The notes under the pieces: generated by a model
The model's database searches: none
Told to the model about the DNA's origin: nothing
The model's input: only the letters and a program-made list of their open reading frames with translations
In this document: piece after piece, positions 1 to 7,962 of the stretch
How positions within the stretch are numbered: the first letter of the stretch is position 1
How the letters are laid out: the number at the start of each line of letters is the position of its first letter
Program-made: the position numbers and the translations under genes
Source: Lolliginicoccus suaedae
GTDB taxonomy: Bacteria; Actinomycetota; Actinomycetes; Mycobacteriales; Mycobacteriaceae
Direction of reading: 5' to 3'
Assembly (NCBI RefSeq): GCF_008312885.1
Contig: NZ_VSSO01000001.1
Coordinates: forward strand, 372,001-436,000
DNA length: 64,000 bases

Positions 1-14
1 CCCCGCGCATTCAG

Positions 15-77
15 AAGCACCGGAAACCGCTCTAGATCCGGGGGATCTTCTATCGCGATTAGCGGTTTCCGGTGCTT
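15..77. repeat. Dispersed palindromic element, family P2, copy A
   Basis: A perfect 17-bp inverted repeat (15-31 with 61-77) encloses a 29-nt loop. The loop carries the 11-mer CTTCTATCGCG (47-57), followed after 7 nt by GTTTCCGGTGC (65-75). The same two 11-mers with the same 7-nt spacing recur at 29779-29807 (+) and 60975-60947 (-). The right arm ends in a short T run, so it could act as a terminator for a gene left of the window or for the mycolyltransferase gene that ends at 118. Bases 1-117 hold no gene that I can support. Confidence 0.75.
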
Positions 78-117
78 TTGCGGCTAAACGGCCTAGCCCA
101 AGCGAGCGCCCCTGCCT

Positions 118-1107
118 CTACGCGCCGATGGCGGGACCGAGCACGCGCCAGGAGTCGCGCATCTGGTGCTCGAACAGCCCCCAGGTGTGCGCGCCGGTGT
201 CCTGGCGAGCGTAGGTATGCGGGATGCCCATCTGGTTGAGCTGGTTGGCGAACGCCGCGGTGCAGGCGCTGGTCGCGCCCTCGATGACACCCGCGCCGAG
301 GGCCTGCAGGCCGGGGTTCAGGCCGGTGGAGAAGTCACGATCGCCGGGCAGGCCCGATGCGGCGGCCAGGTAGATCGCTTTGCCGCGCAGGCGGTCGGCA
401 TTGAGCGACGGGTCATGCTCGTACCAGCCGGGCGCGGTGGGCGGGCCGAAGGCGTTGAACACGTTGCCGCCGCCGAACGCGACGACCGCGGCGTAGGTGG
501 CGACCGATTCGGGGGAGCTCACGCGCGGGCAGCCGCTGTAGGAGGCGACGGCCTGGAAGCGGCCGGGTGCCTGGATGCCGAGGTCGAGGGCGGCGGCGCC
601 GCTGAGGGACAGGCCTCCGACAGCGTTGCGGCCGGTGGAGGGGAACGTCGCGTCGATGACGGACGGCAGCTCCTGGCTGAGGTAGGTGATCCACTTGTTG
701 CGGCCAAGGATCGGATCGTCGGTGTTCCAGTCGGTGTAGAGGCTGTACCGGCCACCGATGGGGCTGACGACCTTGACGTGCTTGTTGGCGAAGAAGTCCT
801 CGAGGTTCGTGGAGCGGAACCAGCTGTTGGACTCCTGCCCGCCGTCGACGCCGGGGAGCAGGTATACCGAGGGGCTCGCCGCGCCGCGGTTGGCCGGCAG
901 GAACACCTCGTTAGCGATCACTGTGTTCATCGAGGGTGAATAGACATGCACGATCGCGAAGCGGTCGGTGATCCAGTCGATCCGGTCGAGGCGCGGCGCG
1001 GCCGAGGCGGGGGCAGCACCCAGCAGCGGCGCGATCAGGGCAAGCAGCGCGATGACGATCCCGCCGATGGTCCGTCGCGATCGTTGGTGGTGTGTCGCTA
1101 CCCGCAT
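118..1107 (-). CDS. Secreted mycolyltransferase, antigen 85 / esterase family
   Basis: An alpha/beta-hydrolase of the Ag85/FbpA type, which in mycolic-acid bacteria transfers mycolates between trehalose mycolates and onto arabinogalactan outside the membrane. I chose the ATG at 1107 because a GGAGG lies six bases upstream; an ATG 24 bases further upstream (1131) is in frame but lacks this. Residues 10-37 form an arginine-led hydrophobic signal peptide ending APASA. The nucleophile motif GLSLSG (Ser167) and a C-terminal His in GAHTW match the family, as does the length of 329 residues. It stands alone; the upstream ehu operon runs the same way but is separated by the 15-bp repeat array. Acceptor specificity cannot be read from the sequence; it could also be a related esterase without mycolyl transfer. 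Confidence 0.85.
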   Translation of the reverse strand: MRVATHHQRSRRTIGGIVIALLALIAPLLGAAPASAAPRLDRIDWITDRFAIVHVYSPSMNTVIANEVFLPANRGAASPSVYLLPGVDGGQESNSWFRSTNLEDFFANKHVKVVSPIGGRYSLYTDWNTDDPILGRNKWITYLSQELPSVIDATFPSTGRNAVGGLSLSGAAALDLGIQAPGRFQAVASYSGCPRVSSPESVATYAAVVAFGGGNVFNAFGPPTAPGWYEHDPSLNADRLRGKAIYLAAASGLPGDRDFSTGLNPGLQALGAGVIEGATSACTAAFANQLNQMGIPHTYARQDTGAHTWGLFEHQMRDSWRVLGPAIGA

Positions 1108-1219
1108 CCCTGGCCTCCAGATGTGATCCATGCCGCATTCACCGCAGCGTTATGGCGTGCATCAACTATAGAGGCAGGGCTCCGCCGGTGTGGCGCGGGC
1201 GCAGCAATTCGATCTTGCC

Positions 1220-1279
1220 GTCCTAGTGGCTGGCGTCCTAGCGGCTCAAGTCCCAGTGGCTCAAGTCTTAGTGGCTGAC
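1220..1279. repeat. Four 15-bp tandem repeats at the 3' end of ehuA
   Basis: Units 1220-1234, 1235-1249, 1250-1264 and 1265-1279 are imperfect copies of GTCCTAGTGGCTCAA. The last unit overlaps the ehuA stop (1268-1270). Read in the ehuA frame, three of the four units carry a stop (TAA, TAG, TAG), so the array looks like in-frame duplications of the last five codons including the stop. Confidence 0.85.
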
Positions 1280-2125
1280 GACCGCCTTGAGGAAGGAGCG
1301 GGTGCGCTCGTGGGCCGGATCGGTGAAGATCTGCTCGGGCGGGCCATCCTCGAGGACGCGGCCCTTGTCGAACATCATCACCCGATCGGAGACGTCGCGG
1401 GCGAATTGCATCTCGTGGGTGACGATCAGCATGGTGATGTCCGTGCTGTTGGCGATGTCGCGCAGCACGTTGAGCACGCCCACCACGAGCTCGGGGTCGA
1501 GCGCGGAGGTCACCTCGTCGAGCAGCAGGATCTCCGGGTCCATGGCGAGCGCGCGGGCGATGGCGACGCGCTGCTGCTGCCCGCCAGAGAGCTGCGTGGG
1601 GTGCGCGTTCTCCTTGTCGGCGAGACCGACGAGATCGAGCAGCTCGCGTGCCCGCTCGCGCGCGGTCGCCTTGTCGCGCCCGAGCACATGCACGGGCGCC
1701 TCGGTGAGGTTCTCCATCACCGTCATGTTGGGGAACAGGTTGAAGTGCTGGAACACCATGCCGATGCGGCGGCGGGCGGTGCGCAGGTACTTCTCGCTGG
1801 CGGGCACGAGCTTGCCGCGGCGCTGCTCGTGGGAGAACGGCTGCCCGCCGACCCAGATCACGCCGTCGTTGATGGTCTCGAGGGTCATCAGCAACCGCAG
1901 GATGGTGGTCTTGCCGGAGCCGGACGGGCCGATGAGGGTGACCCGCTCGCCGCGGTCGATGGCGAAGTCGAGATTGTCGAGCACGACGTTGTCGCCGAAG
2001 CGCTTGAGCACGTTGTCGAACCGGATCATCGGTTCCGCGTCGGTGCTGCTCGATCCTGGGCTGCTTGATCCTGGGCTGCTCGATGCGTCCTCGCTCGCGG
2101 CGGGGTCAGCCGGGTTGCTGGGCAT
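1268..2125 (-). CDS. ehuA: Ectoine-type ABC transporter ATP-binding protein EhuA
   Basis: ATPase of a polar amino-acid type ABC importer; together with the three genes upstream it forms the order B-C-D-A known from ectoine/hydroxyectoine uptake systems. Walker A GPSGSGKT (residues 66-73), signature LSGGQQQR and Walker B ILLLDE followed by SALD are intact. The start at 2125 overlaps ehuD by 20 bases, suggesting coupling. It gives a 32-residue Ser/Pro-rich extension encoded by 15-bp DNA repeats; Met33 (base 2029), just before the conserved domain, is an alternative start. The 3' end runs into a 15-bp tandem array. The ATPase alone could serve other amino acids; the ectoine call rests on the whole operon. 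Confidence 0.75.
   Translation of the reverse strand: MPSNPADPAASEDASSSPGSSSPGSSSTDAEPMIRFDNVLKRFGDNVVLDNLDFAIDRGERVTLIGPSGSGKTTILRLLMTLETINDGVIWVGGQPFSHEQRRGKLVPASEKYLRTARRRIGMVFQHFNLFPNMTVMENLTEAPVHVLGRDKATARERARELLDLVGLADKENAHPTQLSGGQQQRVAIARALAMDPEILLLDEVTSALDPELVVGVLNVLRDIANSTDITMLIVTHEMQFARDVSDRVMMFDKGRVLEDGPPEQIFTDPAHERTRSFLKAVVSH
2045..2084. repeat. 15-bp tandem repeat in the ehuA 5' end
   Basis: Two full units (2045-2059, 2060-2074) and ten bases of a third follow GCTGCTCGATCCTGG. On the minus strand they encode the repetitive Ser-Ser-Pro-Gly stretch of the EhuA N-terminal extension. The unit length equals that of the array at the 3' end of the same gene, but the unit sequence differs. 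Confidence 0.75.
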
Positions 2126-2753
2126 AGCGATCCTCCAGTTTGCGGATGAAATAGGCGGTGACGAGGCTCGCGACGAGGAAGATCACCCCGGCGAGAGTGA
2201 TGGCCTCGACATAGCGGAACGTCTGCGCCCCGTATTGCTGCGCGCGGGTCACCATCTCGGCGACGAAGATGACGAACAGGAACGGGGTGTCCTTGAACAT
2301 CGAGACGGCGTAGTTGCCCAGCGACGGGATGATCCGCCGGATCGCCTGCGGCAGGATCACCGCCCTCCAGGTCCGCGCAGGAGGCAGCGACAGCGCGCGG
2401 GCGGCCTCCCACTGGCCCTTGGGCACGTCCTCGATGCCTGCCCGGTACACCTCCGCCATGTAGGCCGAGTAGTGCACGCCGAGCACGATGATGCCGACCT
2501 GCAGGCCCGAGACGCTCGCGGGCACCGCGTAGAAGACGAACAACAGCTGTACCACCAGCGGCGTCAGGCGGATGAACTGCATGATCGCGGCGAGCGGGAA
2601 GCTAACCCATCCCGGCAGCGTGATCCGCAAGACCGCCACCACCAGGCCCAGCACCGCGGCGATGCCGAAGCCGAGCACGGTGGCGAGCAGGGTGATGCGG
2701 AAGCCCTCGAGCAGCACGGGCAGCGCGTCCCAGGCAGTGTTCCAGTTCCACAT
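2106..2753 (-). CDS. ehuD: Ectoine-type ABC transporter permease EhuD
   Basis: Inner-membrane permease of the HisMQ/GlnP class (215 residues, several hydrophobic helices). It carries the cytoplasmic coupling EAA-like motif EAARALSLPPARTWRAVILPQA, which docks on the ATPase. The start at 2753 follows a GAGGAGG ribosome-binding site. It lies 9 bases after ehuC and overlaps ehuA by 20 bases, so the four genes form one minus-strand operon. The pair of non-identical permeases of 215 and 240 residues fits EhuC/EhuD. Substrate is inferred from EhuB and gene order. Confidence 0.72.
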   Translation of the reverse strand: MWNWNTAWDALPVLLEGFRITLLATVLGFGIAAVLGLVVAVLRITLPGWVSFPLAAIMQFIRLTPLVVQLLFVFYAVPASVSGLQVGIIVLGVHYSAYMAEVYRAGIEDVPKGQWEAARALSLPPARTWRAVILPQAIRRIIPSLGNYAVSMFKDTPFLFVIFVAEMVTRAQQYGAQTFRYVEAITLAGVIFLVASLVTAYFIRKLEDRYAQQPG

Positions 2754-2762
2754 GGCTCCTCC

Positions 2763-3485
2763 TCACCGTGCCTTCGCGGGGGTGACGGTATCGGGGTCGA
2801 GCCGGAAGATCTCGCGCATCGAGGGGCCGCGGCCGAGCTTGTGCTTGGCGCGCGCCTCGACGAGATGCACTCCGAAAGTGAGCAGCAGCGCGATGATGAA
2901 GTACACGATCAGGGCGAACCCGAACGCGAAGAACGTATCTCCGGTGGTCTCGCGCAGCCGGTCCACCTGGAAGGTCAGGTCCTGCAACGTGATGGTGGTG
3001 ACCACGGCCGTTCCCTTGAGCAGGTGGATGAGAAGGTTGCCGAGCGCCGGGATCATCAGCACCCAGGCCTGGGGGAAGATGACGCGGCGCATGCGCTGCA
3101 CGGGGCTGAAGCCCATCGCGACGCACGCCTCCCACTGCACGCGCGGCACCGCGTTGATCGATCCGCGCACCACCTCGGCGCCGTACGCGCCATAGTTGAG
3201 GCCGAGCGCGAGGATGCCGACGACGATCGGCTCGAGGCGCACCCCGAAGGCGGGCAGCACGAAGAACAGCCAGAACAGCTGCACGAGCAGCGACGTGCCG
3301 CGGAACACCTCGATGATCGACCGGGCCGACCACCGCACGGGCCACTGGCGGGCCCGCGCGGCGAGGCCGAGCACGATCGCCACGAGCAGCGCGAGCGCCG
3401 CCCCGCCCAGCGTCAACTGCACCGTGACCACGATGCCGTCGAGGATGCGGGGGAAGGCGTCGCGCAGCGCGTCGAAGTTGCTCAT
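2763..3485 (-). CDS. ehuC: Ectoine-type ABC transporter permease EhuC
   Basis: Second HisMQ-class permease (240 residues) with an N-terminal hydrophobic helix pair and the motif EACVAMGFSPVQRMRRVIFPQA for ATPase contact. It starts 6 bases after the ehuB stop. The C-terminal tail (KLGRGPSMREIFRLDPDTV) is polar and cytoplasmic, longer than in EhuD. Together with EhuD it should form the membrane channel of the importer. Alternative reading: a general polar amino-acid permease. Confidence 0.72.
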   Translation of the reverse strand: MSNFDALRDAFPRILDGIVVTVQLTLGGAALALLVAIVLGLAARARQWPVRWSARSIIEVFRGTSLLVQLFWLFFVLPAFGVRLEPIVVGILALGLNYGAYGAEVVRGSINAVPRVQWEACVAMGFSPVQRMRRVIFPQAWVLMIPALGNLLIHLLKGTAVVTTITLQDLTFQVDRLRETTGDTFFAFGFALIVYFIIALLLTFGVHLVEARAKHKLGRGPSMREIFRLDPDTVTPAKAR

Positions 3486-3491
3486 CGCGTG

Positions 3492-4400
3492 CTACTCGTC
3501 ATCGACCGGGACGCCCTCGCACAGGGCCTCGGTGGTCAGGTCCGGCGGCGGAAGCTCGTTGATGCTGAACCCGAACGGCTCCATCAGCTCGAGCCAGCGC
3601 TGCTCATCGGCCTTGATCGCGGCGAGCTCCTCGTTGTAGGCGTCGCGCAGCTCCTCGTCATCCTGGCGGAACACGGTGCCGCCCGCGCCGATCTGGGGCA
3701 CGCCGTCGATGACCGCGACGAACGATTCGGTGACCTCGACGGGAGCGTCGGGGCGCCCATTGGCCATGTGGTTGAGCGAGACGCCGGTCAGGGCGAACGC
3801 GTCGACGCGCCCGTTGATCACCGCGTCCATGCCATCGATGGGATCGCCCACCGGGGTGACGTCGATGCCGAGGGTGTTGGCGTAGTCGACCTCGATGGCA
3901 CCGGTCAGCGCCGCGATGCTCGCCCCGGCATCGGCGAGGGACTGCATGTCCGACAGGTTCATCGGGTTGCCCTCGGGCACCATCAGGGCGGTGGTGTACA
4001 TGATCTCGGGCTCGCTGAACAGGGCTTGCTCGCAGCGGTCGGGCAGGATCGACATGCCCGCGCTCACCGCGTCGAACCGTCCGGCGTTCAATCCCGGGAT
4101 GAGCGAGCCGAACTCGGTCTGCACGCCCTCGACCTGATCGATGCCGAGCTCACCGAAGATCTCCCGGTGCAGGGCGACCGTGCCGCCTGTGAGCTCGCCG
4201 CCCTCCTCATAGCTGTAGGGGGCCTCGCCGGCGAAGCCGACGGTGATCCCGCCTTGCTCGCGGAGGTCATCGACGGTCAGGGAGTCGCTCGCGCAGCCCG
4301 CGACGAGCAGGGCGAGGGCGGCGGGCATGGCGATCGCTGCGGAGCGGCGGGCCTTCCCACGGCGGGAGGATCGAGCGGGAAGCGAAGTCGGTGCGGCCAC
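3492..4400 (-). CDS. ehuB: Ectoine/hydroxyectoine-binding lipoprotein EhuB
   Basis: Solute-binding protein (302 residues) that would deliver ectoines to EhuCDA. A basic N-terminus, a hydrophobic core and the lipobox LVAGC (Cys36) mark it as a lipoprotein held outside the membrane. Stretches such as IPGLNAGRFDAVSAGMSILPDRC and FSEPE resemble what I recall of EhuB rather than general amino-acid binding proteins. The GTG start at 4400 is preceded by AAGGAG. No ectoine synthesis (ectABC) or degradation genes lie nearby, so a role in scavenging osmoprotectant is inferred. If the binding pocket differs, it could take another cyclic amino acid. Confidence 0.75.
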   Translation of the reverse strand: MAAPTSLPARSSRRGKARRSAAIAMPAALALLVAGCASDSLTVDDLREQGGITVGFAGEAPYSYEEGGELTGGTVALHREIFGELGIDQVEGVQTEFGSLIPGLNAGRFDAVSAGMSILPDRCEQALFSEPEIMYTTALMVPEGNPMNLSDMQSLADAGASIAALTGAIEVDYANTLGIDVTPVGDPIDGMDAVINGRVDAFALTGVSLNHMANGRPDAPVEVTESFVAVIDGVPQIGAGGTVFRQDDEELRDAYNEELAAIKADEQRWLELMEPFGFSINELPPPDLTTEALCEGVPVDDE

Positions 4401-4457
4401 GGTGTGGGCTCCTTACTGGTTCGGTTGCTGGCACGTGTGCCGGTCTCTCCAGGAGCT

Positions 4458-4481
4458 CGCGGCAGCCTGCTGGCTGCCGCG
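4458..4481 (-). promoter_or_regulatory. Perfect hairpin in the ehuB leader
   Basis: A 10-bp perfect inverted repeat (4458-4467 with 4472-4481, loop TGCT) lies about 58 bases upstream of the ehuB start. It is too far from the start to cover the ribosome-binding site directly and has no T run. An operator or attenuating structure is possible; function is not shown. Confidence 0.45.
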
Positions 4482-4589
4482 CCAAGGAGGTTCCTCGCGC
4501 CGACCCTGCCACGGCGGGCCGATCGCTGCAGGGCCCTGCGCCCCGCCCCTACCAAGCGTGACTGTTTCGTAACACCTCGCTGGTACGCG

Positions 4590-4604
4590 GTAACCGGGAG
4601 TTAC
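4590..4604. promoter_or_regulatory. GTAAC-N5-GTTAC palindrome between ehuB and an MFS gene
   Basis: The 5-5-5 palindrome sits 190 bases upstream of ehuB and overlaps the last codons of the MFS gene on the same strand. A similar AGTAAC-N4-GTTACT palindrome precedes the patatin gene at 43056. Possible operator; the spacing does not match the GlnR box pattern I know. Confidence 0.25.
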
Positions 4605-6040
4605 TGCCCCGCCACCCGATCGTGACCGGGGCGCAGGAACATCGCTGCGACCGCGCCCCCGGCGACCGCGATCGCGGGAAGCAGCAAGGATTGCCCCATC
4701 GCCATGCTGAACGCCGCCGGATCACCTGCCGTGGCGAGCGACCCCAGCCGGGCCTCCATGAGCGCGGCGATCCCGGCGGACCCGAGCACCGCACCGGTCT
4801 GTCGCGTGGTGTTGTAGACGCCCGCGCCCGCCCCGGCCACCTCCGCGGCCAGACCACGCGTGGCGGTCGTCGACAGCGGCGACCAGATACCGGCGTTGGC
4901 CAGGCCGATCAGCGAGAGCGGCACCAGCATCAGCCCGAGCGTGGCATCGATAGCCATGAGCCATCCCAGCGCGGCGGTGGCCCCGGCGAGAAGCAGCATG
5001 CTCGGCACGGCCACCAGCCGGGCATCGATGCGATCAATGACGCGCCCCACGACGGGGGCGAGGATCCCGGACAGCACGGCCACCGGCACGATGAGCAGCG
5101 AGGCGCGCATCGCATCGAGCCCGCGGCCATCCTGCAGGTACACCATCAGCGGCAGGAACATGCTGGTCATCGCCAGGCCCATCGTGGAGATCGCGATCGC
5201 GGCGAGAGTGAAATTGCGCTGGGCGAACAGCGAGAGCGGCATCAGCGCGCCGCGGCCGCCGAGCCGGTGCTGGCGGATGACGAACACCGCGAGCAGCACC
5301 ACGCCGACCGCGAGCATCCCCGGAATGGTGACCAGGCCGGTGATCCGTCCCCAGCCGTAGCGCTGCCCCTCCTGGATCGCGAACACCACGAGGAACATCG
5401 CTGCGGCCGAGAGCACGACGCTCGGAACATCGAGAGCGCGGGCAGTGCGCGGCAGGTCCGGCACCAGCCGCCAGGCCAGGACCAGCGCCAGCATGCCCAG
5501 CGGCACGTTGACGAAGAAGATCCATTCCCAGCCGAGCGTTCCAACGAGCAGGCCTCCGAGCAGTGGCCCGGCCAGCGTCGCCGCGCCCGCGACAGCACCC
5601 CACATCCCGAGCGCGGCACCACGCCGCTGGGCGGGGAACAGGCGCGTGATGATCGCCATCGTCTGCGGGTTCATCAGCGACGCGCCGAGCCCCTGCACGA
5701 CACGTGCCGCGATGAGCAACCCGATGGTGCCCGCGAGCCCGCACGCCAGCGAGGACAGCGTGAACACCACCAGCCCGGCCATGTACACCCGCTTCGGCCC
5801 GAGGCTGTCACCGAGGCGGCCGGTGATGAGCAGCGGGACGGCGAACGCGAGGAGGTAGGCGCTCGAGGCCCACACGGTGGTGGCGATGTCGGTGCCCAGG
5901 CTCGCCATGATCGATGGCACCGCGACAGCGACGATCGTGGAGTCCACCAGGATCATGAAAAAGCCCAGGCACAGGGCCCACAGCGCGGCCCAGGACCCCG
6001 GCGGGGGAGTTCCGGGCCTGCTAGGCGCTGCTGCGTGCAT
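4601..6040 (-). CDS. MFS drug exporter, DHA2 (EmrB/QacA) family
   Basis: A 479-residue major-facilitator transporter, predicted to export drugs or toxic compounds by proton antiport. About 14 hydrophobic helices run along the protein. The first helix carries the DHA2-type LVDSTIVAVAVPSI, and GRLGDSLGPKRVY is the loop 2-3 motif A. The ATG at 6040 begins a normal short cytoplasmic tail; the reading frame stays open further upstream, but that stretch lies opposite the divergent lipoprotein gene and is not protein-like. Divergent from the lipoprotein gene with 64 bases between starts. No adjacent regulator, so the substrate is unknown. Confidence 0.85.
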   Translation of the reverse strand: MHAAAPSRPGTPPPGSWAALWALCLGFFMILVDSTIVAVAVPSIMASLGTDIATTVWASSAYLLAFAVPLLITGRLGDSLGPKRVYMAGLVVFTLSSLACGLAGTIGLLIAARVVQGLGASLMNPQTMAIITRLFPAQRRGAALGMWGAVAGAATLAGPLLGGLLVGTLGWEWIFFVNVPLGMLALVLAWRLVPDLPRTARALDVPSVVLSAAAMFLVVFAIQEGQRYGWGRITGLVTIPGMLAVGVVLLAVFVIRQHRLGGRGALMPLSLFAQRNFTLAAIAISTMGLAMTSMFLPLMVYLQDGRGLDAMRASLLIVPVAVLSGILAPVVGRVIDRIDARLVAVPSMLLLAGATAALGWLMAIDATLGLMLVPLSLIGLANAGIWSPLSTTATRGLAAEVAGAGAGVYNTTRQTGAVLGSAGIAALMEARLGSLATAGDPAAFSMAMGQSLLLPAIAVAGGAVAAMFLRPGHDRVAGQ

Positions 6041-6104
6041 GGTTCCATCGTGCCGGTGCGCGGCGCCGCTCGCGCGCGGGGCCCCGCGAGTAGGATCGAC
6101 AAGC

Positions 6105-6887
6105 ATGATGCTCCGTCGTGCCGCGCTGCCCGTGCTCCTGCCCGCAAGCCTGATGCTGCTCGTGGCTTGCACCGACGATCCGGCAGACCCAGGGGCCCCA
6201 GCGCCCACGACGACCAGCGCTTCGGCGGAACCGGCAACCACAACGGCAGCGCCCACGACGACCACGTCCGGCGAGCCGGGGACCACTTCGACCGGCCTGC
6301 CGGGGGAGCCCGCCATGTTCGGGCCCGCGAGCGGTGATGAGCTCGCGGTGATCGGCGTGGCCCACGACGAGACGACCGCGGTGCGCGCCGTGCCGGGCGA
6401 GGACGGCAGCACCGTCACCGCTCTCGCACCGGACGCGATGGGGCTTCTCGCCACCGGCGAGGCCCGCTCGCTCGACGACGGCACGACCTGGTTCGAGGTC
6501 GATGCCCCCGGCGGCACGGGCTGGATCTCCGCCCGCGATGTCGCCTACCTCGGCGTCACCGACGACACCACGGCCGCTGTGATCGGCCGCATCGGACGTG
6601 TCTCGGGCAGCTCGGTCACCGAGGTCGGCGAGGCGGTGGCCGATGATCTTGCCTCCGACGAGCCGCCGAGCCGCATCGTTCAGTCTGGTCCGGCGACGTC
6701 CGGCGACCTGCATGAGGTGCAGCTCGATGTGATCGGGCTCGGCGACGACTCGGTCCTCGGCTATCGCATCCGCGTTTTCGGCATGGACGACGAGGGCCCG
6801 GACGCCTCCGGAGAGGTGGTGCTGCGCACCGTCGAGCAGACCACGATCTGCGCTCGCGGCGTCACGTCCGATGGGCTGTGCGTGTAG
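6105..6887 (+). CDS. Lipoprotein with SH3-like domain
   Basis: A 260-residue predicted lipoprotein: signal peptide with lipobox LVAC (Cys22), then a Thr/Pro/Ala-rich linker (about residues 30-70) of the kind that spans the cell wall. A small beta-rich region (about 80-145) contains TTWFEVDAPGGTGWISARDV, typical of bacterial SH3 domains. A second unassigned domain follows, with two cysteines near the end (ICARGVTSDGLC). The start is the first of two adjacent ATGs; the second would work equally well. The 3' end overlaps the convergent methyltransferase gene by 26 bases. Role unknown; ligand binding in the envelope is an inference. Confidence 0.7.
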   Translation: MMLRRAALPVLLPASLMLLVACTDDPADPGAPAPTTTSASAEPATTTAAPTTTTSGEPGTTSTGLPGEPAMFGPASGDELAVIGVAHDETTAVRAVPGEDGSTVTALAPDAMGLLATGEARSLDDGTTWFEVDAPGGTGWISARDVAYLGVTDDTTAAVIGRIGRVSGSSVTEVGEAVADDLASDEPPSRIVQSGPATSGDLHEVQLDVIGLGDDSVLGYRIRVFGMDDEGPDASGEVVLRTVEQTTICARGVTSDGLCV

Positions 6888-7551
6888 CCGTCCGGCGGCG
6901 GATCGCGCGGACCACGACGTCATCGAGCGTGACCGTCCCGCCACCGTGCCCAGCGACGGTGCGTTGCAGTTCCTCGGCGGTCGCGACCTCCCACGTCGCT
7001 AGGTCGAGGCGCGCGGTGATGTCGGCCGCGGTGATCGACGCCGCAGCGGGCGGGCCATCATCATCGTGCCCGTGATCGTGGTGCCCAGGCGCGTGGTGCC
7101 CGTGCCCGACGATCAGCAGGGTGCCGCCCGGGGCGACCCAGGAGGAGATCCGGTCATAGAACTCCAGCTGCGGCATCGCGGGGTGCGCGTAGTGGGTGGT
7201 GACGAGGTCGTACGCGGTGGGCGGCTCCCAGGCAGATAGGTCAGCCGTGACCCACTCCACCCGGTCGGGCGAGCCCATCGCAGCGGCACGTCGCGCCGCG
7301 CGGGAGAGCGCTCCGGCCGCGATGTCCACGCCGGTCACTTGCCAGCCGCGCGCCGCGAGCCATAGCGCCTCGGCTCCCGCGCCGCAGCCAGCGTCGAGGG
7401 CCATGCCGGGCTCGAGATCGTCGATCTCCCGCACGAGGTGCGGGTTGGGCGGGCTCGGAGGAATGGCGGCGCCTGCTCCCTCTCGGGCGCCCTGCCAGTG
7501 CTGGTCCCAGTAGTCCTTGTCGAAAGCGTGCCCATCGCTTGAATCCCGCAT
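6862..7551 (-). CDS. Class I SAM-dependent methyltransferase with His-rich insert
   Basis: A 229-residue Rossmann-fold methyltransferase. LDAGCGAGAEALWLA (residues 52-66) is the SAM-binding motif I, VTGVDIA is motif II and WVTADLSAW is the adenine-contact region. Between the strand-5 region (GGTLLIVGHGHH) and the C-terminal domain lies a His/Asp-rich loop (149-166; 8 His and 4 Asp), which could bind a metal. The start at 7551 is chosen because DKDYWDQHW marks a usual N-terminus; the frame is open to 7761 but that part is low quality. No clear ribosome-binding site is seen. Substrate unknown; it resembles TehB/UbiE-like small-molecule methyltransferases only in general fold. Confidence 0.75.
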   Translation of the reverse strand: MRDSSDGHAFDKDYWDQHWQGAREGAGAAIPPSPPNPHLVREIDDLEPGMALDAGCGAGAEALWLAARGWQVTGVDIAAGALSRAARRAAAMGSPDRVEWVTADLSAWEPPTAYDLVTTHYAHPAMPQLEFYDRISSWVAPGGTLLIVGHGHHAPGHHDHGHDDDGPPAAASITAADITARLDLATWEVATAEELQRTVAGHGGGTVTLDDVVVRAIRRRTATRTAHRT

Positions 7552-7890
7552 GCCCTGATGGTGCGGCCCAGGGGCGACGGGAGCAACGAAACTTGCCAGC
7601 CCAGCAATCACGTGGCCGTTCCCGGCACATCGCGGCGGCCCCGATCGTGAAGATCGGGCCACGCACGGGGTGGCAGGATCTTCACGATTCGCACGGGGTC
7701 GAGCGCTCGACCGCATCGTAAATTCTGTGTTCCCCGCCTCTGCGCTTCCCGCGAGAGCCACATCACACAGGATGGCCTAACCCCGCAGGTGGAAGCGCGA
7801 TCCCGCGGTCCCAGGAGGCCGGGGCTGTAACTGGTGTGTTGCGCTGATCGCACGCCCGCCCGAAGTGTCCGGTGCGATGCCACTCGCGCA
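7552..7890. other. Intergenic region before narG, no gene seen
   Basis: About 340 bases between divergent genes with no supported coding sequence. It holds the GTGAAGATC palindrome described separately (7644-7688) and two direct copies of CGCACGGGG (7662-7670, 7690-7697 with one base fewer). No nitrate transporter gene (narK) is present here. Confidence 0.6.
7644..7688. repeat. Long palindrome upstream of narG
   Basis: ATCGTGAAGATC (7644-7655) and its exact complement GATCTTCACGAT (7677-7688) are separated by 21 bases. Each arm is followed 7-8 bases later by CGCACGGGG, so the unit has both inverted and direct symmetry. It resembles the dispersed palindromes elsewhere in this window in size but not in sequence. 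No second copy was noticed. Confidence 0.55.
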
Positions 7891-7918
7891 TTGAACCGCA
7901 GGTCACAGCCTCTATACA
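7891..7918 (+). promoter_or_regulatory. Candidate narGHJI promoter
   Basis: TTGAAC (7891-7896) and TATACA (7913-7918), 16 bases apart, resemble a housekeeping -35/-10 pair about 45 bases before the narG start. A GGTCACAG half-site reminiscent of CRP/FNR-family boxes lies inside the spacer. No full FNR or NarL box is evident. Confidence 0.35.
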
Positions 7919-7962
7919 GTTCGGTCCACCAGGCCAGCCTGCCGCAGCTCGAGAGGACCGAC

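Noticed and set aside
4590-4604. GlnR nitrogen-control box before ehuB
   Set aside because: GTAAC/GTTAC arms are five bases apart and the GAAAC half is not at the six-base spacing of the GlnR pattern; kept only as a weak palindrome.
1287-4625. A 1112-residue plus-strand frame opposite the ehu operon
   Set aside because: Arg/His/Glu-rich with no domain; the four ABC genes on the other strand have complete motifs.
7834-7962. Upstream extension of narG by 43 codons
   Set aside because: The extension is not NarG-like and includes the probable promoter; the GTG at 7963 has a good ribosome-binding site.
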